DNA from: Spirochaetaceae bacterium
GTDB lineage: Bacteria; Spirochaetota; Spirochaetia; Treponematales; Breznakiellaceae
Assembly (NCBI GenBank): GCA_031273985.1
Contig: JAISQV010000031.1
Coordinates: forward strand, 1-8,332
Direction of reading: 5' to 3'
Length of the DNA: 8,332 bases
Position 1 is the first letter of the stretch, and every line of letters begins with the position of its first letter. Below, in pieces: positions 1 through 5,904 of the stretch. The notes beneath the pieces were generated by a model. It was not told the DNA's origin, did not search any database, and saw only the letters and a program-made list of their open reading frames with translations. The translations under genes and the position numbers were made by a program.

Positions 1-1026
1 CACAAACATGACCATGATCACTACCACGATCACGGGCATGAACACGGCCACGGGGAGCACCGGAGCTGGCGGGAGATTCGCGGCCTCATCGAGAAGTCCG
101 GCCTCCGGGAGGGAGCGAAGCAACGGGCGCTGAATATATTTACCCGCATAGCCGAAGCCGAGGCGGAGGTCCACGGGCAGAAGGTTGACGACATTACTTT
201 CCACGAGGTAGGGGCCCTGGATTCCATCATCGATGTGGTGGGCACGGCGGTATGCCTGGACCTGCTTAACCCTGACAGAATAACCGCGGGGGAAATTGAG
301 CTGGGCGGCGGCACGGTCAAGTGCGCCCACGGCATACTCCCGGTACCTGCCCCGGCGGTGCTGATACTGTGCCGGGGGCTGCCCGTAAAAACCGGCGGCT
401 TCAACAAGGAAATGACCACCCCCACCGGGGCGGCCATCCTTGCGGCATCGGTGGACGAATTCATTACTACCGCCCGCTTCAGGGAAATAAAGACCGCTTA
501 CGGCATAGGGACCAGAAAGATGGAAAAGCCCAACCTCCTGCGGGTTTCCTGGCGGGAAGAGGAGGCTCCGCCGCAGGATTACGCCGCCGAAGAGCTCGTC
601 CTCATGGAGACCAACATTGACGACATGACCGGCGAGGCGCTGGGCTTTCTCATGGAGATCCTCTTTGAGGCCGGCGCCCTGGACGTAACGTTCAGCCCCG
701 TTACCATGAAAAAATCCCGGCCCGCCGTGACGGTTTCGGTGCTTGCGCCGCCGCAAAAGTTACAGGCCCTGCGCAGCGCCGTCTTTACCGGGTCCACCAC
801 CATAGGCCTCCGGGAGATTCCCGTGCGGCGGCTTTCCCTGGGCCGGGAAGCGGGAACCCTTTCCGGCGCGTTTGGGGAGGCCCGCACAAAAACTGTTTTT
901 CTCAACGGAAGGCCCCTGCGCTCCAAGATTGAATTTGAGGACCGCGCCCGCATTGCCCGTGAACGGGGCATCTCCCTGGCCGAGGCGGAGCGGCTCATCC
1001 AGGGATACCCTGCGGGAAACGCGTAA
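1..1026 (+). CDS. larC: LarC, nickel-pincer cofactor biosynthesis protein (5'-truncated by window edge)
   Basis: This is the C-terminal 341 residues of LarC (DUF111/TIGR00299 family). The reading frame is open from base 1, so the true start lies upstream; family members are usually about 380-420 residues, so perhaps 50-80 are missing. LarC inserts nickel into the pyridinium-dithiocarboxylate precursor to form the nickel-pincer cofactor first found in lactate racemase LarA. Visible motifs, numbered from base 1, are a His-rich stretch at residues 1-20 with 10 His mostly alternating with other residues, FHEVGALDSIIDVVG at 67-81, ETNIDDMTGE at 203-212, and MKKSRPA at 236-242. These match conserved LarC blocks. 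The His-rich run is probably a metal-binding segment, as in other LarC proteins. The frame is uninterrupted, unlike the L. plantarum gene, which is split as larC1/larC2 and joined by programmed frameshifting. No larA, larB or larE is visible. The substrate enzyme could be a LarA-type racemase or epimerase elsewhere. Family assignment is firm. Confidence 0.93.
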   Translation, partial: HKHDHDHYHDHGHEHGHGEHRSWREIRGLIEKSGLREGAKQRALNIFTRIAEAEAEVHGQKVDDITFHEVGALDSIIDVVGTAVCLDLLNPDRITAGEIELGGGTVKCAHGILPVPAPAVLILCRGLPVKTGGFNKEMTTPTGAAILAASVDEFITTARFREIKTAYGIGTRKMEKPNLLRVSWREEEAPPQDYAAEELVLMETNIDDMTGEALGFLMEILFEAGALDVTFSPVTMKKSRPAVTVSVLAPPQKLQALRSAVFTGSTTIGLREIPVRRLSLGREAGTLSGAFGEARTKTVFLNGRPLRSKIEFEDRARIARERGISLAEAERLIQGYPAGNA

Positions 1027-1066
1027 TCCAGGATATTGGACTTTGATCCGGCAATCAGGGGAAAAC

Positions 1067-1200
1067 GAAGAAAGAGGAAGAATTTATAACCACGAAGGAC
1101 ACGAAGAGCACAAAGGAAGAAAGAGGAAGAATTTAATCACGAAAAACACTAAAGACACGAAAAAAAAGGCAAGATAAAGATTGCAAGATTTTCGTGGTTA
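1067..1200. repeat. A/G-rich intergenic repeat block with 49-nt direct repeat and terminal inverted repeat
   Basis: Downstream of larC the composition switches abruptly from GC-rich coding to A/G-rich. A perfect 20-nt repeat (GAAGAAAGAGGAAGAATTTA) occurs at 1067-1086 and again at 1116-1135, a 49-nt period. Each copy is followed by a related cacgaa-type tract, CCACGAAGGACACGAAGAG in the first and a degenerate version in the second. The block closes with TTCGTGGTTA at 1191-1200, the exact reverse complement of TAACCACGAA at 1087-1096. The closing arm also pairs with 1134-1145 over about 12 bp with one G-U. The 'accacgaaggacacgaag' motif resembles a dispersed intergenic repeat I recall from many environmental bacterial genomes, where it is often mis-called as short proteins rich in N-H-E-G-H. 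It does not look coding. Whether it is mobile or only a spacer is unknown. Confidence 0.75.
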
Positions 1201-1222
1201 ATTAGGTCTCAAGGGTGCGCAC

Positions 1223-1370
1223 GGCCGGGGGGTTTGGGGGCGTTTGCGCGGGCGCAAACGCCAGGAAAGGCCGGGGGGCGTTGCGGGGGGCTGACCCCCC
1301 GCACGGGGGTAGCGCAAAAGCGTTTTGGCGCAGCCAAAACCTTTGGAGCGTAGGGGGCTTGGCCCCCTAC
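1223..1370. repeat. Array of four perfect GC-rich hairpins (REP-like palindrome cluster)
   Basis: Four consecutive palindromes occupy this non-coding stretch. (1) 1239-1249 pairs with 1252-1262, an 11-bp perfect stem around GG. (2) 1282-1290 pairs with 1295-1303, 9 bp with loop CTGA. (3) 1322-1329 pairs with 1333-1340, 8 bp with loop GCA. (4) 1350-1358 pairs with 1362-1370, 9 bp with loop TTG. The 10-mer GGCCGGGGGG is also repeated directly at 1223-1232 and 1269-1278. Arms differ between hairpins, so this is a mosaic of palindromes and not a tandem repeat of one unit. It lies between larC and the next promoter. Such clusters may act as transcript-end structures, mRNA stabilisers or REP-type elements; the sequence alone does not say which. 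Short open frames on both strands here are by-products of the GC-rich composition. Confidence 0.8.
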
Positions 1371-1379
1371 TATTCTTCC
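1350..1379 (+). terminator. Possible weak terminator hairpin upstream of the operon promoter
   Basis: The last hairpin of the array has a 9-bp G/C-dominated stem (GTAGGGGGC paired with GCCCCCTAC) and a 3-nt loop. It is followed by TATTCTTCCCC, which is pyrimidine-rich but lacks a real T run. It lies about 40 nt before the predicted promoter, a sensible place to insulate the downstream operon from larC read-through. The weak T tract keeps this tentative; it may simply be another unit of the palindrome cluster. Confidence 0.3.
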
Positions 1380-1410
1380 CCTCCTCCCTGGCGCGAAGCG
1401 CCCCCTTCCC

Positions 1411-1439
1411 TTGAAACTTCCCGGCAGGTACCGTAGAAT
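1411..1439 (+). promoter_or_regulatory. Predicted sigma70-type promoter for the membrane protein-minD-fapA-lgt-thrC operon
   Basis: TTGAAA at 1411-1416 (5/6 match to the -35 consensus) is separated by exactly 17 nt from TAGAAT at 1434-1439 (5/6 match to the -10 consensus). It sits in an otherwise GC-rich background after the hairpin cluster, where a start for the downstream co-directional genes is expected. Transcription would begin near 1446, which coincides with the first ATG of the following gene. That message would therefore be leaderless, or the gene would start at the internal ATG at 1476. No operator or riboswitch is evident. Confidence 0.55.
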
Positions 1440-1445
1440 CTTTCT

Positions 1446-1928
1446 ATGTACAGACACGGGCCGCTTCGCTGCGGTATGTTTATCGGCGATTCGATTCGGC
1501 TGCTCCTGATGGGCGGGGCGCTTTTTGCGGCGGCCTGGGAGGGCCAGGACGGAGGCGCGCCGCCTCTGCTGCTTTTTGCCGCGCCCAATGTGCTTTTTCC
1601 GCTGGCGGCGCTGCTCCTGTGGCTCAGGCCGGAGGCTTACGGCGCCTATCTGCCCCTGTATCTGGCGGGGAAAATCACGGCGGCGGCGGCTAATCTTTGC
1701 TGGATTTTTTATTCCGCCGCGAACATCGCCCAATCCTTCATGACAGCCTTGATGCTGCGGAATATCGCTGTTCTGGCTGTGCCGGCTGCGGCAGTATTGC
1801 TGTTGTTGTTTGACGGCCTTTCCATAGCGGGAGCCCTGAGGCTCCTCTACAGTAACGGCCCCTCCCCCGGCGCGGGGCAGGGCGGCGGGCGGCGCGAAGT
1901 CGATTCCCCTGATGACGGAGGAAGGTAA
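1446..1928 (+). CDS. Small multi-spanning membrane protein of unknown function
   Basis: I do not recognise a family for this 160-residue protein. It is strongly hydrophobic with about four predicted membrane segments, roughly residues 14-31, 39-61, 66-91 and 103-124. The last is followed by another apolar stretch to about 134 and then a Gly/Pro-rich charged tail (136-160). There is no signal-peptide cleavage site or catalytic motif. Its stop codon TAA (1926-1928) shares one base with the ATG of the MinD-like gene, so translation of the two is probably coupled and the proteins may work together, for example with this one as membrane partner of the ATPase (inference). The start is uncertain. 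The ATG at 1446 has no ribosome-binding site and lies at the predicted transcription start; the ATG at 1476 gives a 150-residue protein that keeps all membrane segments but also lacks a clear Shine-Dalgarno. The GC-rich 3' end could partly reflect mosaic growth of the tail. That it is a real gene is supported by the hydrophobic pattern, promoter and overlap. Confidence 0.68.
   Translation: MYRHGPLRCGMFIGDSIRLLLMGGALFAAAWEGQDGGAPPLLLFAAPNVLFPLAALLLWLRPEAYGAYLPLYLAGKITAAAANLCWIFYSAANIAQSFMTALMLRNIAVLAVPAAAVLLLLFDGLSIAGALRLLYSNGPSPGAGQGGGRREVDSPDDGGR
1917..1925 (+). promoter_or_regulatory. Strong ribosome-binding site for the MinD-like gene, inside the preceding gene
   Basis: GGAGGAAGG contains a perfect GGAGG (1917-1921) six bases before the ATG at 1928. 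It lies within the last codons of the upstream membrane-protein gene, fixing the start and supporting translational coupling through the TAATG junction. It is the best Shine-Dalgarno in the window. Confidence 0.8.
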
Positions 1929-3073
1929 TGCGGATCATTCCGGTGGCAAGCGGTAAGGGCGGCGTGGGTAAATCCCTGGTGGCGGCGAATTTGGGTGTGG
2001 CCTTTGCCCAGGCGGGACAGAATGTGGTGATAGCGGATCTGGACCTGGGGGCCTCCAATCTGCATCTGGTCCTGGGGCACCAGTCGGCGCAGTCGGGGCT
2101 GGGCCACTTTCTCAACGATCTGAAATCGGATTTTTCCGGGGTAATAGCCGATACCGACATACCCCGCCTGCGCTTCATTCCCGGCGATGCGGAGATTCCC
2201 GGCATGGCGAATCTTAAAGCCTCCCAGCGAAACGCGCTGGTGAAGAATTTACTTTCCCTGAAGGCGGACACGGATATTCTGATCCTCGATCTGGGCGCGG
2301 GAACGCATCAATCGATTCTGGATTTTTTTCTGCTTTCCACCAGGGGTATTATTGTGTCGGCCCCGACGGTAACGGCCATACTCAATGCCTATGTGTTTTT
2401 GAAGAACGCCGTGTTCCGGCTGATGTACAGTATCTTCAGGAAGGGGACCCCCGCGGGAATCTACCTCGAACAGATGCGGAAGGATGTTTCCGGCAGGAGC
2501 CGGCAGTACATCCCCCAGATGCTCAAGGAGATTGAACGCATGGACCCCAAGGCCCACGAGCGCTTCCGCTTCAATCTGGATCATTTCCACCCGCGCCTCG
2601 TGATGAATCTTATCGATGATCCTTCGGGCGCGGATGTGGCCATGAAGATACGCCGTTCCTGCGAAGCCTATCTGGGGCTCGGCATTGAGTACCTGGGGGT
2701 GCTGTACCGGGATTCCCTTCAGGATACCGCCCTGGCCTCAAGGCTTCCCATCCTGCTTTACAAGCCCCAGTCGGTGCTCTCCCAGGGGATATACCGGCTG
2801 GCGGAAAAAATACTGCAAGCGGAGGAGGAAAAATTCGATCTGGCGGAATCGGAAATTGAGGCCAGTTTCCGGGAGGCTTCGCTGGAAGCGGAAATTGATT
2901 TTGAGAACAAGACCGAATATGTGGAAGAGCTGCTTCACTCCGGGGCGCTGACCCAGGGGGACCTGCTCGAAACAGTAAAAACCCAGCAGCTCGAAATTTC
3001 CAAGTTGAAGAAAGAAAATAATTTCCTTAAATTAAAGTTATCCCAGGCTGTCGCTTTGGGATACAAGCCCTGA
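1928..3073 (+). CDS. MinD/ParA-family (FlhG-like) P-loop ATPase with C-terminal helical tail
   Basis: This 381-residue protein belongs to the SIMIBI P-loop class of MinD, ParA and FlhG. The deviant Walker A motif SGKGGVGKS is at residues 8-16, with signature lysine K10 and P-loop K15. The switch I/A' region is IADLDLGASNLHLVLG at 35-50 (D37, D39), and Walker B is ILILDLGAG at 117-125 (D121). These ATPases dimerise on ATP and cycle between membrane or partner-bound and free states to position cell structures. Two departures are visible. The VxxPE motif that normally follows Walker B in MinD/FlhG reads VSAPTVTA, so the Glu is lost. The C-terminus (about 294-377) is a charged, probably coiled-coil helical tail ending in K/E-rich heptads, without an obvious MinD-type amphipathic membrane anchor at the end. 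It overlaps the upstream membrane-protein gene by one base and is followed 11 nt later by the FapA-family gene. A separate flhG is normally found next to flhF in spirochaetes, so I do not call this flhG. ATPase family is certain; the cargo is unknown. Confidence 0.9.
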   Translation: MRIIPVASGKGGVGKSLVAANLGVAFAQAGQNVVIADLDLGASNLHLVLGHQSAQSGLGHFLNDLKSDFSGVIADTDIPRLRFIPGDAEIPGMANLKASQRNALVKNLLSLKADTDILILDLGAGTHQSILDFFLLSTRGIIVSAPTVTAILNAYVFLKNAVFRLMYSIFRKGTPAGIYLEQMRKDVSGRSRQYIPQMLKEIERMDPKAHERFRFNLDHFHPRLVMNLIDDPSGADVAMKIRRSCEAYLGLGIEYLGVLYRDSLQDTALASRLPILLYKPQSVLSQGIYRLAEKILQAEEEKFDLAESEIEASFREASLEAEIDFENKTEYVEELLHSGALTQGDLLETVKTQQLEISKLKKENNFLKLKLSQAVALGYKP

Positions 3074-3084
3074 AAGAGCCGGAT

Positions 3085-5886
3085 ATGGCAAACACCGCAG
3101 TCATCGGCGATGTGTCGATTTTTGTTGACGAACAGGAGCTGGAAGCCCGGCTTTTCTTTGTCCCTTCCGCGGGCGGGGAAGAGTGGAGCGCCATAACCCT
3201 GGACGCCCTGATACGAAAAAAGCAGCTCCCCTCCGTCCCCATGCAGGCGCTGGAACAGTTTCTGGAAAAAGCCGCCCTGTCGCGGGAGCCTGCGGACATG
3301 GTTCTTTGCCAGGGTTATGCGCCGGTGGAACCGGTACCGGAACGGATCGCCTGGGCGAAGAGCCCGATCCCTGATGAGATAGAGCCCTTTGCCGGGCCCA
3401 TTCTTGAGGAAGCCCCCCCGCCGGAACTTTACCGTGTCCGTACCAAACAGGTACGGCGGGAACGGCAGATCAGGAAGCCGGGCCTTCTGGGGGGCAAAGA
3501 AACCGAGACCTACTGGGAGGAGGAGCAGGCCCAGGAGCCGGTGGAGGTTGATCCCGAAGTGCAGGAAACCCGCTATGCCGAGCGGGGGAAAACCATAGGG
3601 ACGGTTGTCCCCGGCAAGCCGGGAAAGAGCGGGAAGAATATCTACGGGAAGCTGCTCAATCCGGGGGAGCTCCCGGAGGCAACGGTGCTTTTCGGTGCGG
3701 GCCTCGAACAGCGGGGGAACGAGATAGTGCCCACCGTAACAGGGATTCTGCGCCTGGGCCGGGGCTGGGCCGATGTGGTGGCCATACCGCAGCCTTCCTG
3801 GAGTCTTGAAATGGGAAGCGATGAAAGTTCCCTCTTCCTGAGTTACAGCCCCGGACACGCCCTCTACCCCCGGCCCAGGGCGAAGGATATTCTTGCCGGG
3901 GCGGGCGCGCCGGACCCGGCCCTGCTGGTAGACGCGGCGGAACTGGACGCGGAGCTGGAGCGGGCAACCCGCGCCAAAGAGGAAATAGTCCGTTACCCCC
4001 TGTACCGGGAGCACGATGCGTCGGCGGCGGTGGAAATAAGCCCGGACCGGAGCAGCGCGGCGCTTAGGCTCCGCAAGGGAAGCCGGGGGAGGGCGCCCCT
4101 GGAAGCGGGCCTCATAAGCCAGGCGATCAAACATTCGGGGATTGCCGTCCGGGACGGGGAAAAACTTTCGGAGATTGTCAGGGACTTTCTCGAAGGCCCG
4201 GAAACGAGCCTGCTCTATGTCTTTGCGGAGGGTAAGGCCCCCCTTCCAGGCGGCGATGAGGAGGCGGAGATCACCCTTTCGGTGCTGGACGGGGATACCG
4301 CCGAAGCGGTTCTGGAACGGGCCGGAAAGGATGAGTCCTTCCAAAATTTGGTGAAGCAGGGGAAACTTTTTTTGCCCTCCGGGGACTGCATTCTGGCCTG
4401 GGTGGACAGGGGGCAAAGCGCCGTCCGCATAAACCAGGGGCTTCCGGGCCATCCGGGCCACACCCTTGAGGGGGAGGATATTCCCGCACCGCCGGGGCAG
4501 AAACTGAATATACGGCTCTACCGGGGTCTCAGCCTGGAAAACACGGAGATTACCGCTTCGCAGACGGGGCTTTTTGTGGCGCAGGCCGGGAAGGGCTTCT
4601 TCCGGGCGCAGGTGCTGGACTACCGGGACAGCACGGTCTTTGTGGATGTGGCGGACGACGGCATGGAGGCCCGGGTGGAACTCCGGGGGAGCGTGGGGAC
4701 CGGGGCGCCCCTCACGGTGGAGCGGGTGATGGAGGCCCTTGCCGGGGCGGGGGTCAAGGCCGGGATAGACAGGCCGGCCCTGGAAGCCGCCGTGGACAGG
4801 GCCAACCGGAGCGGCAGGACCGTTAGTTGCATTGCGGCCCGGGGGCTTCCGCCGGTTCTTCCCGGCAGCATGGAGTTAATCTGGCTGATAGACATGACGG
4901 ACTGGGAAAAGCCCCCCGCCGTTACCAAAGACACACCCCTGGCCGACCTTATTGAAGGAGGCCGCACGGGCAGGGCCGGCTGGGATCTGGGCGGCGGCAT
5001 GAGGGAGATCAAGAAGGGCGAAAAGACGGTAATACGCTGGGACGCTTCGGTGCGGGCTGCCGATACGGAGACGGGCAAGCGGCTTTTCGCAAACCGGGAC
5101 GGCGAGGTGGCCTTTGACGGCTACTTCCTGCAAATCGCCGTTCTGCGGGAGGTGGCGGGCGATCTGGCGCCCGATTCGGGGAGCCTCTCCTTTTCCGGTG
5201 AAATCAGGATAAGCGGCGATGTGCTTCCCGGCTGTTCCGTTTCAGGCGGCAGGGATGTCTCTGTGGGGGGAAGCGTCAGGGCCTCGCTCGTTACTTCGGG
5301 AGGCGCCGTAACCGTAGGGCGGGGGGTGCAGGGCAGGACGGTGATCAACGCCCGGCGCGGCATAGAAACCCCCTTTGCGGAGGACGCGATCCTCCTTGCC
5401 GTGGCGGACATACAGGCGGATGATCGGTTAAGCGGCTGTTCAATCAAGACCAACGGCAGGGTTTTGCTGCGGGGGCAGGAGGGGCGGCTGGAAGGCGGCG
5501 CCTGCCGGGCGCGGCTCGGCGTGGAGGCTTCCGCCCTGGGCAACGAAGCGGGCGTGAAAACCCTCGTTTCCTTTGGGCAGGATTATCTCGTCAAGGATCG
5601 CCTCGATCAGGTCCTCAAGGAGATTGAACGGATAAGCGCCGCCCTGAAGGAGCCCGGAAGCGGCGGGCAAAACAGGAGGCTCACGGAACTCGACGCCCGG
5701 ATGCGGGACCTTCGGGCAAAGTTTAACCATCACCACCCTTCGGAGGTACGGGTCCGGGGCGCCGTCTGGCCGGGGGTGGTCATGGAAAGCCACGCGGCGT
5801 ATTATGTGGTCAAAGAGCGCATGGACCGGGCGCTGTTTTGGTACGATGAGGAAACCGGACAGATACGGGTAAAAACCCCGGATTGA
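3085..5886 (+). CDS. fapA: FapA-family (DUF342) polymerising beta-helix protein, unusually long
   Basis: This 933-residue cytoplasmic-looking protein has no signal peptide or membrane segment and ends in a typical FapA/DUF342 C-terminus. That part comprises a right-handed beta-helix of short Gly/Val repeats (about 697-830, e.g. FSGEIRISGDV, VSVGGSVRASLV), a coiled coil (about 836-885) and a closing beta segment (886-933). In Vibrio vulnificus FapA affects polar HubP placement and flagellar assembly; other members are uncharacterised. Most members I know of are about 450-700 residues. The extra length appears to come from repetition of the N-terminal region. A strand plus two-helix module ending in a GxxP turn recurs at about 7-90, 313-398 and 515-602. 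Each copy is followed by a beta-rich segment (about 169-235, 443-512, 618-692); the first of these has the family motif PGKPGKSGKNIYGK. The start ATG at 3085 follows AAAGAG by six bases. It sits 11 nt after the MinD-like gene, suggesting joint action. The symbol reflects family membership, not a proven orthologue. Confidence 0.85.
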   Translation: MANTAVIGDVSIFVDEQELEARLFFVPSAGGEEWSAITLDALIRKKQLPSVPMQALEQFLEKAALSREPADMVLCQGYAPVEPVPERIAWAKSPIPDEIEPFAGPILEEAPPPELYRVRTKQVRRERQIRKPGLLGGKETETYWEEEQAQEPVEVDPEVQETRYAERGKTIGTVVPGKPGKSGKNIYGKLLNPGELPEATVLFGAGLEQRGNEIVPTVTGILRLGRGWADVVAIPQPSWSLEMGSDESSLFLSYSPGHALYPRPRAKDILAGAGAPDPALLVDAAELDAELERATRAKEEIVRYPLYREHDASAAVEISPDRSSAALRLRKGSRGRAPLEAGLISQAIKHSGIAVRDGEKLSEIVRDFLEGPETSLLYVFAEGKAPLPGGDEEAEITLSVLDGDTAEAVLERAGKDESFQNLVKQGKLFLPSGDCILAWVDRGQSAVRINQGLPGHPGHTLEGEDIPAPPGQKLNIRLYRGLSLENTEITASQTGLFVAQAGKGFFRAQVLDYRDSTVFVDVADDGMEARVELRGSVGTGAPLTVERVMEALAGAGVKAGIDRPALEAAVDRANRSGRTVSCIAARGLPPVLPGSMELIWLIDMTDWEKPPAVTKDTPLADLIEGGRTGRAGWDLGGGMREIKKGEKTVIRWDASVRAADTETGKRLFANRDGEVAFDGYFLQIAVLREVAGDLAPDSGSLSFSGEIRISGDVLPGCSVSGGRDVSVGGSVRASLVTSGGAVTVGRGVQGRTVINARRGIETPFAEDAILLAVADIQADDRLSGCSIKTNGRVLLRGQEGRLEGGACRARLGVEASALGNEAGVKTLVSFGQDYLVKDRLDQVLKEIERISAALKEPGSGGQNRRLTELDARMRDLRAKFNHHHPSEVRVRGAVWPGVVMESHAAYYVVKERMDRALFWYDEETGQIRVKTPD

Positions 5887-5902
5887 GGGCACATTGAGGG
5901 CA
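5882..5902. repeat. Short tandem duplication at the fapA-lgt junction
   Basis: ATTGAGGGCA occurs at 5882-5891 and again at 5893-5902, an 11-nt period. The first copy contains the fapA stop codon (TGA, 5884-5886). The second supplies the GAGGG (5896-5900) that serves as Shine-Dalgarno for lgt four bases before its ATG. A small slippage duplication that created the ribosome-binding site is a simple explanation, but chance cannot be excluded at this length. Confidence 0.5.
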
Positions 5903-5904
5903 TT

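Noticed and set aside
500..620. Programmed frameshift in larC, as in L. plantarum larC1/larC2
   Set aside because: The frame is open through the equivalent junction and both halves are read in one frame, so no shift is needed.
1067..1135. Possible CRISPR-like direct repeat
   Set aside because: There are only two copies of a 20-nt A/G-rich unit, the intervening sequence is itself related between copies, and no cas genes are nearby.
872..1177. Short + strand frame running out of larC into the A/G-rich repeat
   Set aside because: Its first part is an out-of-frame reading of larC, and the rest reads NHEGHEEHKGRK-type sequence, a known kind of artefact from this repeat.
1209..1733. Minus-strand frame across the hairpin array and the membrane-protein gene
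   Set aside because: The product is low-complexity Arg/Pro/Gly sequence from palindromic GC-rich DNA, with no conserved motif.
2935..4461. 508-codon open frame on the minus strand opposite the MinD-like/FapA junction
   Set aside because: It is a shadow of high-GC coding on the + strand. The translation is rich in Arg, Pro and Gly with no recognisable domain, and it lies over two well-supported genes.
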